A DNA stretch of 64,000 nucleotides from Himantopus leucocephalus (Eukaryota > Chordata > Aves > Charadriiformes > Recurvirostridae): positions 512,335 through 576,334 of the forward strand of contig RSEF01000018.1 in NCBI GenBank assembly GCA_003993805.1. The letters are read 5' to 3'. Each line of letters starts with the position of its first letter. Position 1 is the stretch's first letter. A program made the position numbers and the translations under genes. A model generated the notes under the pieces. That model had not been told where the DNA came from and made no database searches. It saw only the letters and a program-made list of their open reading frames with translations. This document shows, piece after piece, positions 1-12,902 of this stretch.

Positions 1-282
1 TCAAGGGAGAGAGAACTCCTCAGCAAACTTTCTAATTTATATTCAACGTGCTGTTGATGGTATGAAGTAACCCCGTTGCCCAGCTTGGGTCAAGCGCCCG
101 GGTCTCACTCCTCCTCATCCCAGCACTTGGCAAGCTCGAAAGCACCGAGACCTCAAAACCCGCACACCATAGCTGGCTATAAAGTAAATATTTTCACAAG
201 TTCAGAAACTAGAGTCTTCTAAAAGTGCAGTCTTCCCAAGCATTAGAAGAGAAATCAGTCTTGTGTCGCTCAAACCAGGACA
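1..282 (-). mobile_element. ERV LTR, partial (5' part), inverted copy
   Basis: This stretch is the reverse complement of the first 281 bases of the LTR at 22251-22894. By eye the two copies agree at roughly 85-90% of positions with almost no length change. The LTR 5' end is at 282, where the minus strand reads TGTCCTGGTTTGAG, the start seen in the complete copy. A TATA-like TATAAAT is kept on the minus strand (34-40), matching 22491-22497 in the other copy. The 3' part of this LTR lies before the window, so its target duplication cannot be checked; the five bases next to its 5' end are 283-287. No retroviral coding sequence is visible. Solo LTR or one end of a provirus cannot be distinguished here. 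Confidence 0.88.
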
Positions 283-3200
283 GGGTCCGGGCAAGGGAAT
301 GCGCGGTGCCAGGATGGGTATGAGCAGCCTTCTTGGTGCTAATGCATGGCCCGTGTCCCAGCAAACCCACTTCTGCCTGTCCCTGCCCGTGCACGAACAG
401 AGGGCCAGCGCAGAGCCCTGTCGCTGCAGACCGGTGCTCAGGATGTCTCCCCTGCTCCTCATTTCTCCCTGGCAAAGATGGGCACTCACTGCTGGCATCG
501 GCGTCAGGGCTGGGTGGCAGCTGTGTCCCCACACTCGGATGGCTCATGCACGGAAAAGGAAAAAAGCCCAAGGCGGGTGACAGTGACAGCTCTAAGCGCT
601 GCTCCCCCGGCCTCCCTGCGCAGGTGGAGGGAGAGGCTGCGGGGATGCGGGAGCTCTCGGGATCCTTTGCCCAAGCCAAGCCACAGCAGGAGTCTGTGCC
701 TCAGCTTCGCATTCCTGACCCAATGCCCAGGTTTTCACTGGGCTCAGCCACTCATTTATCTGACCCGGCAGGCCGTTGGTTTGAATTCACGCTGCTAAAA
801 TCCTCTTGGATGCTCCTGAATATTGCTGTATGTTGGACTTCTTTTTTTCTTCTTTTTTTTCCCACTCTGAAACTTGGCACCCAGCCATAATTTTTTATGA
901 CTGCGAAAACAGATTTGGGAGGAGACTGGGAGACGTGTGGCACCGTCCCTCTGTGAGCAGCGCGGACTGGACCCAGGCGCTGCCACCTGCGGCGTGGCGA
1001 ATGCCGGGGGAGATGCCTGAGCTCTGAGCGCAGCCCTCCCCGCTCACGTGCTGCTGCTGTCACCCGCGTGCTTCGGGGGGTTCGGCGGAGAACATGACCT
1101 CTGCTTACTCATTCACTGGCTAAAATCGGCCGTGAGGTTTGCCCAGCGTGGGACTTCTCCTGTCCAAACTTAGCTCCTTACATCACGCGGCGCAGAGTCC
1201 GTGCCGAGCGGCTCCACGGCCGGGCTGAGCTCCTGTCTCTACGTCGGCACTTCCACCCTGGCAGGATGGGATTTTCCTCCTCACCTGTTGAGCCGCTCGC
1301 CTGCGCAGGCAGTTTATGTAAACCTGGGGAAACGTGTCAGCAGCCGCTGGTGCAAGCAGACTGCTCGGCTGGAAGTATTGTGGGGAGGACGTGAGTTTTG
1401 TGGAGGAGAAAGTGGGGAGAAAAAGTAATTTTGGCCACTAGGATTTACATGGGAAGTGCCTAAAAGTCAGGGTTGGGTGATTGTTGCCCTTGGGAGGCGT
1501 TGGAGGTTCAGCTGGAAACAGCGGGCGGCTGCTGCTTGCCCTGGGTGTGCTGTGTGCGGGGCACGGCTGGCTGTGCTGGGGCAGCCCCAGGTAGCCCCCG
1601 CTGCCCTGATTAGCTGCAAGAAGGCTGATTGGAAGCCACAGACGGCAGGACATGATCATCAGGGCAGTGAAGGTGCTGAGAGGGATGGGCAAGGCTCCGT
1701 AGGGCAGGGTCAGGCGTGGGAAGGGGAAGCGGAGGGTTGTCCAGGTCCCAGGTCTGCAAGTCTGAGTCTCCCGTCCTCCCGGAGCCTGTTTGGCTCTTGC
1801 CGCTTGTGCGGATGAGGCTGGTGGGATTCTGCTCCAGGAGCAGAACCATGGGGGTTTTGCAGGGGGACTGTCCACCCCTGTGCTGAGCCTTTTGCTAGCA
1901 CGCGCTCAGTGCAGGCTGGGGGGCTGCAGGAGCTGCTCGGCAGCACCAGCCTGGTATAGAAGAGTCCCAGAAGACCCTCCCACCGAGTGGCGAGGCTCAG
2001 GCTGGAGCCCCTTGTGTTCTACACTCCTTGTCGGAGAAGGGTCTAGGAGCAGTCTAGATCCAGGCTTAGCCTCCAACTGTAAAGAAGAGTTTGGACCCTA
2101 TGTTCTGCCACAGAGTGGGTTTATTTCAACTTGAGCTGGGTACCTCCGAAGAGAGACCCCTCTTGGTTGTTTTCTTGTGCCTTTTGAGGTGTTCATGCGC
2201 CTGTCCACACAACATGCACAGACTTTTTGTCCAATCGATTTAACAGCTGCTTTTCCTCTGCGATGATTGGAGTAACATCTTTCAAATTTCTGTCTGCTCA
2301 TGCAGCTTCGTCATCCTCGCGTCTTATCCACACTTGGGTCTCATCTGTCTTCTGTTTACTTCAGATGGAATGGTTTCTCTCTTTCTGTGAAGGTCCTTTC
2401 CTTGAATTATAGGCTTGGTCCCGTTCATCTCATTGTGCACGACTCCCAGCATTTCTCCTTTTCAACTAAGCAAATGTTCAACTGAAGTTTAGTTATGGTT
2501 TGCGTCCCAAGGCTTCCACACTCCAGTCACTCATGCCAAGCAAAATCATTCATGCCCAGCAAAGCCACTCAACTTTCAATTCAACCTAATTTTAAGCAAT
2601 CACACAATTAATTCTAATATTCTATAAGTAAACTATTTTAATCCCCAGCACAGCCTCCCCCAGCGGCTACCCTGGCACCCTGGTCTGAATGCAGCCGAGT
2701 CCGGCCTCCACCTCCTCCTCCTGTTCCCTGCTGCGGCATGACCCTTGGTGGTGGAGCAGGCAGGGCACGAGGGCTGTGGCAGGAGCAGGGCACGCCGCCT
2801 TGTTCAGGACCAGGTGCTCAAGCCTTCGTGGAGTGCACAAGCTCCTGATTTCCCATAAGATGGATTGGGGCCAGGACTAGAACTGGGGGTGAGGGCTGTG
2901 CTTCGCAGGTGGAAACTGTCATGGGTGATGAGGCCAGAAGGACAGCCCACTGAACGCAGCCAGGGAAGCCTCCTGATCCTGTGCCCAGACCAACAGATTC
3001 TGGTTGAATGGGAGACATCGTTTAGAAAGAAAAAACAAATTTTAAGGCTTGAACTGCTAGTGACTCCATTTGCCATATGATGACTCACCTTTGCTGACGA
3101 CCATCTGCATCTTGTTATGTTTGATTTCTGGTTAGGATGTGTGTGACTTCATCTCTGGACATGTTCTCTTGGTTCCCTTTCTCTGCTGCATCAGAGAGTC

Positions 3201-6200
3201 CTCTAGGATCAGAAGCCGTCCCATTGCACTGCTTCCTGCTGGACTCCTTTTTTCAGTATCTGTTTGAAGCTTGCGCGATGGTTAGGCTTTAAGGCTGTGG
3301 AAAAATAACTGTGCTTCCTGCAATTCAGTCTTTTGTAATTACTTCAAAGACTTCTAGAGCATCCCCACCAAAATTGCAGGCCCACAGTGAGGTTCTGTGA
3401 CAAATTTACGGAGCGGGGCTGAAACGATGCCTACAGCCCTCCAAAACTGCTGCCTCTCCAGGGCTTGGCCTTGTTAATCTAATAAAGTTCATGGAAGCAG
3501 CGATGGGGATGGCATTGAGGGGATGCATTGAGCTCTGCGTACTCGAGTGTGGCCTTCCAAAACGCCAGAGGGAGAAGCCCTCCAAAGTTTCTGTCCTGCA
3601 TTAAAGATGCCTCTTCAAGTGTTGGAGAATCTACCATAGTGCCCATGAAGTTGTCCTGGTCATTAATCATGCTCCTGATATCATCTTTTTAATACCAGTA
3701 GGTCTTGTTTTAATGGGTGGCCATAGGCTCTTGGTCCTACTTTGTTGGCAGAATTAAGGCGTGCTGAACGCTTGCCAGTGCCCTTCCCCAGCAGGTACCG
3801 GTACCTTCTGACTCTGATGTACTCACCTCTTAAGCTTTCTTTGGGGAGATTAGCGACTGAGCAGCTTACGCCCTTAAGGCGGATTGGATTGTATTTTATG
3901 GCTCTGCAATAACCCCCCCACCCCCACCTCCCTCCAGGTTTTTACAAACATAGACCCTGAAATTTAGCAAACTTCCAGCGTTTCTTTCACCTGTGGCGTA
4001 TATAATAAGAGGAGCGGTTCCTAGCGCGTCACCCCAGCTGCACGCCTGTAATGGCGATGCTCCTCGGGGAGCTCTCCTGTCCTTCTCCCGGAGCCTGTCT
4101 GTTACCCCGGAGTGCTGCTTCCTCTGTGTGTGGTCCAGTGAGTCAGCATCCAGCCCCAGCCCAGCTTACCAAACAGTCAAATCACATCAGTTCCTCAGGA
4201 ACCCTTATTTATCGCACCAGCAGTATTTTTATAATATGGAGAAATTAGCAACGCTAATTTTATGTTTTTGTGGATATTATTAGCTGCAGGCCAAGGAACG
4301 ACAACACTAAGGTCCCGTTATAGACCCTTTTCCCACTCAATAGTGTTCTTTTAACAACAGTTACACTCTGAACTCTCTCAGTGGAGCCATTTACTAATGC
4401 AGATTACTGATACCTGATTTAGTCACAGCCCAGGCAATGCGTAGCACTAGCCCAAGTTTATTACAGCCACACATTTACTTTTTTTAACAAGACGAAGGTC
4501 ATCGAGAATATGCTGTGCCAAGACCAACGGGACCTCGTTGCCTTCATTAATGTTCCTGCCAATCTTTCTGGGCCTCGCAAGTGTCCCCCATCCACCAGTC
4601 CATCACTTTCCTGGGATCTTCCTGCTATTGAGATGGAGGAATTCAAATGCTGTTAGAAAGCCGGCTGGGAGGGGATGGTGATCCCATGCGAACGGAAACC
4701 AGCGGCTCCACCTGGAAAATGCTGCTGGAGAAGTTTTTAAATGAAACATTCTCTCAGAGTAACTATGTAAAGGAAATAGGAGGGGAGGAAAGGCCATTCT
4801 CTAGAAACATGATCTCTGCTGATAATCTCCGTGCAGCCGCGGGCTTCGTGGCTGACCTGGGCGAGGGGGAGGGACAGGAAATCAAAGAACAGAGGGGATT
4901 TTGGAAGGAATGTCGGCATGCAAAAGTCCAAGCAGGGATGAATATTTTGGCTGAAGTCTTTTTTGACAATAATAATACTCTTACCTCTTACGTAGTGTTT
5001 TCCTTCAGAAGGTGTAGAAGTGGCGCGCACAGAGACAGTGTTGCTGGTGCTATCCTAGAGGCGGTAGACTGAGGAACAGGGGGAAGCAGCAGGTCCAACG
5101 AGCCAGCAAAGACAGAAGAACTCATGTTCTCCACTTCCCTGTCAGCTCTTCCACCCATCATGCTGTGTGTCCTTTGCTCTGCTGTGTCACGCTGGACGAG
5201 GAGCTGTGTCTCCTCCTGCATCCAGGCTAGGCTGCTTCATAGGGTGCTGCATGACCCCTGTAGTGACTGGTGCAGTGATACAGGTCCAGAGAAAACAAAG
5301 TGTTAATAGCTTTTTCATCGGTCACCTAGTACTGAAGAGCAGGGGTATAACCTTAGAAAAGACTTCAGCCAGCTCAGTGTGACTGTGATGTCTCGCTTGC
5401 TCATGTGAATGACTCACATCTGTGCTCATAGACCGAGGCTCTTGCAGCACTGAGGTCACCTTCTGTGAGCTCCTACGTGCCCAGGAGGAGATCCAGAAAG
5501 CTTGTTAGGCTTCACTACACATAAAAATCAAGATCCACATGAAATGAGACACCTCACCTCTTTAGCAGCCAGTAGAAGAATTTGGTGTCACCTAAGGGAG
5601 ATTGCTGTCACCTAAGGGAGACCCTCCGAAACTTCCCGTAGAGCAGAGCCAGTAACACCGGCCAAGAGGAGTAGATGGATGTTCACATCTGTTTGGAGCT
5701 CCAGCACCTACCGTAGGGCTGTATCTTGGGCACCGAGGTCTGCTTGAGAACCAGCCCGGTGAGTCCTCTTGAGGACAGTCACCTCACAGAGCAGGACTGC
5801 TTCTTTTCTGGAGATGGTGGCCCTGTCCTCAGGGCTGGTGGTGAGCATCTCCTGGGGAGGTGAGTGGTCAGGCTCTTCCTCAGACTCACAGGGTCTGATC
5901 TGCCAGCTCAGCCCTTTAGAGAAGTCAAGGAAGGAGCTTGCAGGAATGAAGTGTTTGGAGGTCTCCAGGAGCAGATGAGAGGGAGCTGCATGCAGCATCC
6001 TTGCACTCTGGAGGAGGAGGAGACAGGAGAAGCAGGTCCGAGAGCCCAGCGAGTCAGTGCCTCCACGCCTGCCCTGCTTTGTGCCCATCGCTTGCGTCCC
6101 AGCCTGGGCCGTGCTGTGACACTAACGCTGGGCATCGCCCCGTGCTCCGCTTGAGTGTGCAAGAGGCCTGTGCAGGGGAGAGCCCTGAGGGAAGAACAAC

Positions 6201-8365
6201 TGGCTCTTCACTGTAGGAATATTTTCGAGAAATACAGCAACGTGAAAGGTGACCGACAACATTTTCCTTTACTGAACAGCAGAAGAATTTCCCAAACTAG
6301 TTATTTATGGTCCTAAAGATGGTTGCCATTGCTGTTGCACAAGCCTGCAGGCAGCTGTTCAGGGACATCGCTCCCCTCCTTGCTGGGGCTTCGGTTTGGA
6401 GTTGGCCCCGAGAGCCGCATCGCTGGGGCGGTGACAGATGCTTCTCCCTGCGAGCACTTGCTGAGCCTCTTGCAGGGGACCAAACGAGAAAGCCACGGTA
6501 ATGGGGTCACCACCGCGGGGGAGACGGCGTTTTTGTCTTGAGCATCCCTAAACAAATACACACGTGGTATTTTGGTTAACACAGCGGCAGAATAGCGTGC
6601 TAGGGAGCCGTGGCTCTTGCGTGCGAGGCTGGGATCCAGTTTGTGTCGGAGCAGCGAAGGGCTGTTAACTCTGCCTGCCCTGGTTCGTAGCTCGCTGTGT
6701 GGTTTGCAGCTGAATTTGGCACAGCTGATGCTGCAGCTGCAGCCCCACAGCTCTGCTTCCAGATGTGCAGTGCTTTACCTTGCTCCTGCCGTCAGCCAAA
6801 GCCAGGGAGGTCCCTGCACTTCATTTCACGCATTTTTTAGTTCAAGAAGATAGTCTCCGATGGAGGCTGGCAGCTTCCATCTCGCATCCATCTGTTCCCA
6901 TGGTTGGAGCAGAGGGAGAGTGTGTCGTGTAGACTTTGTTCTGCTTTTTGTATTGCAAAAATTTAGCTCTTTCTGGTCATTCTTCACTCCTGGTAGCCTT
7001 TTATTTTCTTCTAGTTTAGGGGTGCACTGGCCTTAGCAAATAAGAGTCTGTTACGTACATTTTAATGCCGTGTAGGCAGTTTTGAATTTGCAGTGCATGC
7101 GGGATAAAATTCCCTGATTGTATATCAGTGAAAATCCAGATCTGAGCTTCAGGAATTGGGTTTTCCCAGAAAACCCAATTGCTCTTGNATTGCTCTTTAG
7201 CAACGTGAAACAGCTGAAGACTGCAGGGAGTCGTGTGTGCATCTGTCCTTGTGTCACACCTGAAATTGCATGTGTTTGCTCAGCTGGGGGTTTGGAGCAG
7301 AGGGAGGATCAGTGCTGCCCACTTCTGCTCATTTTTTCAGTCAAGATGATGGTGCTTAGGTGGACACCGAAATGGAGAGAAGCCCCGTGGCAGCCTGCAC
7401 CCTTCTTTGCTGCATTCATACCCTGCCTCTTGGCACTGTCAGCACATCCAGTCGAGGGTCTCCATCTCAGCCGTTTCCTTTCCTCACTTGAGCTTGGCGT
7501 TAGGACACCTGGCACGAGCCAGGCTTTGTCTGCAGCCCTCGTTCCAGGTCCCTGGAGTGTGACATGCTGACTCCTCCTTCGTTGGTGTTAATTGCTCCCG
7601 TGTCATCTACATGGAAAATTCCCAGGATTCTTTCTGCTCTGTATTTAGACAGGATTTATTTTGGTCCATCCTGCTTTCCCTTTAACCGTGCCACCGTGGT
7701 CTAGGGCCAAGTCCCTGTTGCTCCGTCTGCTGGGTGGTGGTAACAGGCTGCCCTGGCGTGGGTGCTTCAGCCCAGAAGCTCTGTCTCGCCAGTGCCACCT
7801 ACCTCACCGGTCCCTGTAACACACAACCCTTTAGTACTTCACCCCCTGCCCAAAATACCTGCTGTCCGGGCTGTCCTGTGATTCCCTGTACTGCATGGAA
7901 AGCGAGTCCATCTTCTGCAGTCTGTGAGCTGCTCTACTCTGCCGTGGCACATCCCTATGGATCTGCAGTGTGGGAGTCCTGGCACTGGCAAGGCCAACAT
8001 CCCCATAATTTTGTGTGGCCCCATGCTGACAGGTCCCTGGTAGCAGCCTCCAGACATCGTGATGTGTCGCCTGCAGCATGCAGGGTCGAGCCACCCGCTG
8101 CCGTTCCCTGCACGCCAGCGTCCATCGCGTGGGTGGCATGCCCCACAGTGGTGTGTGTGGGACTACAGAGACAGTCTGTTGTCACAGGGGCGTCCTTGTT
8201 CCTGCGAAGTGACTCTGATTTTCACGATGGGAAGGTACGTGCCAGCCAGGGAATCCATCTTCTGTTGCCAAAACACGGTCTGGCATGGATAGCAGCCATG
8301 CACCCGGAGAGCTGCCTCGCTGTGGGGCAGTGGTCCGTAGTGGCCTGCGGCACAGGTAGCATTGA
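283..8365. other. MAP2K4 intron, upstream segment
   Basis: No coding exon is recognised on either strand; the open frames here are short and resemble no family I know. A C-rich run at about 3907-3937 could form a G-quadruplex on the minus strand. A 20-bp unit is repeated twice at about 5584-5623 (shared core TGTCACCTAAGGGAGA). A single N lies at 7188 between two copies of a nine-base word. Otherwise it looks like ordinary intron sequence. Confidence 0.6.
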
Positions 8366-8930
8366 TACAATCATCAAATCATTGAATCTCAGAATGGTTT
8401 GAGTTGAAAGGGACCTTTAGAGATCATCTAGTACAAAACCCCTGCTATTCACTAGATCGGGTTGCTCCAAGTCCTGTCCAGCCTGACCTTGATCACTTCC
8501 AATGACGGGCCATCCACAACTTCTCTGGGCAACCTGTTCCAGTGTCTCACCACACTCTCGTAAAATATTTCTTCCTTATGTCCAGTTTAAACCTTCCAGT
8601 CTGAAGCCATTGCCCTTTGTCCTGTCACTACAGGCCCTGGTAAAAAGTCTTTCTCCGTCTTTCTTATAAGCCTACTTTATATATTGAAAGGCTGCAGTGA
8701 AGTCAGTGAAAGTGAGCTTTCTTTTCTCCGGGCTGAACAACCCCAACTCTCTCAGCCTTTCTTCATGGCAGGAGTGTTCCATCCCTCTGACCATTTCTGT
8801 GGCCTCCTCTGGACCAGGTCCATGTCTGTCGTGTGCTGGAGACCCCAGAGCTGGATGCAGTGCTCCAGGTGGGGTCTCATGAGTAGAAAAGAGAGGGAAA
8901 GTCACCTCCCTCAGCCTGCTGGCCGCAATG
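8366..8930 (-). repeat. CR1 LINE fragment, 5'-truncated
   Basis: The plus strand begins with AATCATTGAATCTCAGAATGG and then 'gggacctttagagatcat', the reverse complement of the typical 3' end of chicken repeat 1. The body follows the avian CR1 consensus from memory, including the segments about a low-cost 'caacttctctgggcaacctg' and 'ccagagctggatgcagtgct'. The element therefore points to the minus strand, with its 3' end near 8366 and a 5' truncation near 8930. It is about 565 bp long, shows many point changes, and keeps no useful open frame. CR1 copies typically insert without target duplications and with a short octamer repeat at the 3' end. Confidence 0.88.
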
Positions 8931-11618
8931 TTGTTGTGCCTGAGGGACAGGGAAGGGATGGCTCGGTCTGCTTCACACCCATTCTTGCTGCTGGGAACCA
9001 AGAAGGCAGGAGGAGCCACCAGTGTCTTGCAGGAGGGGTTGGAGGCAAGAGGATGCTTTGCACAGAGGGAAGGCAGGACTGGTGTTGCAGGGCTGCAGTC
9101 ACAGCGGCACAGTACTGGGTGTGCTGCTGGGCTGGTGGAGTCCGGCTGTGGTGGGGCCTGAGACCCGGGGGTGCTGCGGGGGGCCCTGTGGGGCTGTAGG
9201 CGAACAAGGCTGCTGCTGGGGGTGGGCAGGTCCATCGCACTGCCTGTGGCATTGAGGAAGGGCAGGGCAGACGCAGCATCACTCACGAGCGTGACTGATG
9301 AGAGTCCCTGGAAACTCCTTTTCAGTCGGTACAGGGGGACAGAGGAGGTGCCCACTGCGCCACATCTAATAGCTGGTCTGTTGTTGATGCCATGTTCTTC
9401 TATCTGCCTTCCTACTGCTGGCATTTTCCGTTTGCTTTCTCAGGAATATTTTGTTCACAGAAATACATCACAGAGCATTTTGACTTTCTTTGTACCCATT
9501 AAGTGACGTTATTCCACGTGTTACTTCTGAGCAGAGGACAGCTTCGATTTATAAGTCTGAGCTCCTCTTGTCCTTCCTGAGCTTGAGTGTGAGCCAATTC
9601 TCGCCCACCGGCTCCACCTTGAGATGTTTTGCTTCTTACTGAAATGTCCAGTTACTGCCTGAAACATCCAAGAGCATCCAGATCCTGAATGTTTGCTCCC
9701 TATCAATCCTTCCTCCCCCCAAATAAGCAAGAAGCAGGGGCTGGGAATACACATTTTCCATTCTGATCCTCACCCCTCTTGCTTGTTTCTCATACTTTTC
9801 CCACTGTTTCTCCACAAAATTGTGGAGAAATTGTCATTGCATTTCTGTTTGCCATATTTAAAGAAATGGATGCTTGTATTAGCTATTAATTCCTTATCCG
9901 CTGATTTGGTAGTCTCTTGTTATGGTGTACCCAATATGGAAAGACTGAACTCATCCAGCAAAGGCAGGATGCTGGGTTGTGAGCAGATAAAAGCACGGGT
10001 TTACCTGCAATATAAATGTGATGATTGGTTTTGACCGAGCTACAAGATGAGCATGTGAAGGGCTGATGGTAGGTTCAAGAGAGCTGAATTTTAGTAATTT
10101 TATTATTTTGCATGCCCTCCCACCAGAATTATTGAAAAGTCCATCCAAGTCATGAGAGCAATAACTAATACATGAGCTACTTAAGATGAGTGGAAACACT
10201 AACCAAAGGGTAAGGAAGCAAAAGGAAGGGCAGACCTGGGAGGATGGGGAGGCAGGGCGTTCAGCGCGTGGCCTTTGAAGCCAGCCTGTTTCAAAGCAGA
10301 TACTGTAACTGGAAGTAAGGATGACAAAACACATCAGTGGCACTGGGCAGGCAACGTACCATGTGCTGAGGAGTAGTGGAGACAAGAAGGTTGTAGGAGA
10401 AGCCACATGCAGAACCACTGCAGCTTGGTGGAAACTTCTCCCTTCTCTGTGTATGGGTATGCACGGGTGGTGGCCTGGGCGAGTTTCCTTGTTGGAGAAG
10501 ATCCTGGTGACTGAGGGAATGGGAGAGGTCTGGAGGCAGTCACAGCTGGGGCAGCCGTGTGTAAGTGGTGGGCTGCAAAGAGGCAGCAATGCCACGAGGG
10601 TTTGGGGGCTGGGAGGTGTGGTGGGAACATGGTAATCTTCTTATGCAATGGTCCACTGGAGGGTTGAGGTTGCACTAAAGGGCTTCATTCATTGAATCAC
10701 ACTCTTCAGCTGACATCCGCCATGAAATTCTATTAAAATGTAGCTTACAAAGCATCCATGGCTCTTGTAGTATTTCCTGTACCTGATAATTTAGTATTTT
10801 ATTGCAATTCACATCCCTTTATTGTTGTTTTAGTCAAAACTGAGTGAGACCCTGTTTCTTTTGACATTTTAATTGCTACATTTTTAACAAAAGAAGGCAG
10901 AATTGAGGTTTCCCGTAAAGATGACATGCAAAGCATAAAGCTGTTTTGTGCTGGTTCAGCTCTCTGGATAACTCGCTCTTAGGTGCAAATCACTCATGTC
11001 TGGCTCGATACTGTTTTCTATGGAAAACTTTTTGGATGTCTGATGACCTTGTAACACTGCCTTCAAGGGATGCCCAAAACCTTGTAAAGAAGAGCTGTTC
11101 TTAAAATGTATTGGTTTTAATACCTCCTGAGGTTAAGGAACCAGCAGACAGTTGGGAAGAAGGGTTCTGATAGATGCTGCTAAACCTCCGTCCATTGCGC
11201 TGGTGGGTGAGATGTTGTTTATTCCCGTTCTTGTGATTCCCTAGGGACAACTTTGCTCTAAAAACAAGGGAAGTAAGACTTCGCTTTAAAGGGAGCCTGA
11301 ACTCAAAACAGAACTAAACAAAGAGACAGTAACAATTATTCAAGCTGCTTGTAGAAAAGAAAAACAAACAACAATTGGACCGTGCTGAATTGCCGTTGCA
11401 GATCACCTTTTACGCTATACCTCCATAAAAATCAATGTTTGATTCCTTAAGATGTTTCTCTGCTGGGGCTGGACGTCTGCCCTGGCAACAAGTTTGCCTC
11501 TAGGGATGTGCCAGACTCTGCCCAGCGGGGTGAACTTAGAGTTTTTTCTAAGTTTGCAGATGCTTCTCATTCCTTCCTGCATGGCTCGGTGTTTGACTGG
11601 TCCTTCTTCCTGTTTCAG
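8931..11618. other. MAP2K4 intron, segment before the first visible exon
   Basis: No exon, RNA gene or structured repeat is recognised between the CR1 fragment and the acceptor site before 11619. The sequence becomes AT-richer from about 9500. A pyrimidine-rich tract ending in TTTCAG directly precedes the exon. Confidence 0.6.
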
Positions 11619-11696
11619 CCTGAGAGGATAGATCCCAGCGCATCCAGGCAAGGCTACGACGTCCGCTCAGATGTCTGGAGCTTGGGGATTACATTG
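11619..11696 (+). CDS. MAP2K4: MAP2K4 coding exon, kinase subdomains VIII-IX (26 codons)
   Basis: The exon encodes PERIDPSASRQGYDVRSD and then VWSLGITL, 26 codons in phase 0 at both ends. The acceptor is TGTTTCAG and the donor GTGAGT. The first residues complete the conserved (A)PE motif that closes the activation segment. The aspartate of SDVWSLG is the invariant subdomain IX residue that stabilises the catalytic loop. As far as I recall the human protein, this stretch is identical. The preceding exon should supply the DFG motif and the phosphorylated Ser/Thr of the activation loop; it is not in the window. Confidence 0.97.
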
Positions 11697-12753
11697 GTGA
11701 GTGAGTGGGGTTTAAACCCTCTGCTGCGCGGCACTTTCCTGGTGGGTAGCCTGGGTGCGCTTTGCAGTGTGATGGAGTTGGTTGGTGTCAAACACGCGCT
11801 CGAAGCAAAACGCGGCTCCACTGCTGTGAAGCATTTGCACGTTGTGATTGAAGTGGGCACCTCCTGGCTCAGGAAGAACATAAATCCCTTCAAGGCAGAC
11901 GGCTCTCCTGAACACCTGAGGATACATTTAGCTGCAGCTATGTTTTGCAGAGAAAGAGATGTGAGCAAGGAAGAGGTGTCGGATCATAAATGAATTTTGT
12001 CTTCAAAAAACCTCAGATGAGAAGGGATGGTGAGTGTGGTGGTGCACAACAGAGCATCCAGCCTGTGTAAATAAGCCTCTCGCAGCCTGGCGTCTGGAGT
12101 ACTTTGGCTGTGCAGAAGACTTCGGTTAATCCTGGATCCCAATTGCTGATTCCTCTCTGGCTATAGCACAGCACTGCTGGGTGCACACATTGATAAATTG
12201 AAAAGATCTTCCCTTCTCGAGGTGGTGAAGTAGAAGAGAAAGCAGAAATGATAAGTATGAATCAGTAGCTTCTCTCTTCCCCACTGGTGTTTGAAAATGC
12301 TCATTTTCATTGTCCTGCGAGGAGCAGGGAGTTTGATGTGATGATTCTTACAGGTCCCTTCCAACTTGAGATATTCTGCGATTGTATGATTCTCATTATC
12401 CATTTTCTGTACTGATTGTTAGGATGCTTGGGAAGGGACTGGAGGATTGTACTCTCCTACTTTTGGGCACCTTAGTAAAAGTATTGGTTCATTTTATAGT
12501 CAGTGGAAGAGAAGACATTGTCAACATGAAAGTATGGCATAGCCAGGTTAAATCTGCTCCTAACGTAGGCAGCAGAACGTGCTATTAGGTGAAACGTCCT
12601 CTCTTCTCTCAGCTGAGCTTTGTATAGAGAATGGGATGAAGAATCTCATCTTAGTCTTCCTTTTGGGATGTTGAGGGTCCTCACAGACATTTTCTTACCC
12701 CAGTTCAACTTACCTTGTGTAACTTGCCTGGTGCTGTTGCTGTCTCTCTGCAG
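11697..12753. other. MAP2K4 intron with a CR1 3'-tail remnant
   Basis: This intron of about 1.06 kb carries a short CR1 3' tail at about 12330-12393 (listed separately). It holds no other recognised element. It ends in a polypyrimidine tract and CTGCAG before the next exon. Confidence 0.8.
12330..12393 (+). repeat. CR1 3'-tail fragment
   Basis: The segment reads 'gatgattcttacaggtccc' followed by 'ttccaac' and then a degraded ATTCTATGAT-like tail. That is the standard 3' end of CR1 on the plus strand. Only about 64 bp remain, a heavily 5'-truncated copy. Confidence 0.7.
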
Positions 12754-12902
12754 TATGAGTTGGCCACAGGGCGATTCCCCTACCCCAAGTGGAACAGTGT
12801 GTTTGACCAGTTGACACAAGTAGTAAAAGGAGACCCACCGCAGCTGAGTAACTCAGAGGAAAGAGAGTTCTCCCCAAGTTTCATCAACTTCGTCAACTTG
12901 TG
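12754..12902 (+). CDS. MAP2K4: MAP2K4 coding exon, kinase subdomain X region (49 codons + 2 nt)
   Basis: The exon encodes YELATGRFPYPKWNSVFDQL, then TQVVKGDPPQLSNSEEREF and SPSFINFVNL, and ends with TG of a split cysteine codon. The acceptor is CTCTGCAG and the donor GTAAGT. It continues directly from GITL of the preceding exon to give LGITLYELATG, as in vertebrate MKK4. This part forms the C-lobe helices and the loop around the substrate side of the kinase. No frame break or unusual residue is visible. Confidence 0.97.

Noticed and set aside
5584..5623. Two copies of a 20-bp unit as a possible regulatory repeat or CRISPR-like array
   Set aside because: Only two adjacent copies without spacers in a vertebrate intron; a simple local duplication.
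8672..9424. Open frame of 250 aa on the minus strand
   Set aside because: It begins in unique sequence and runs into the CR1 fragment; no recognisable protein, so it is a chance frame.
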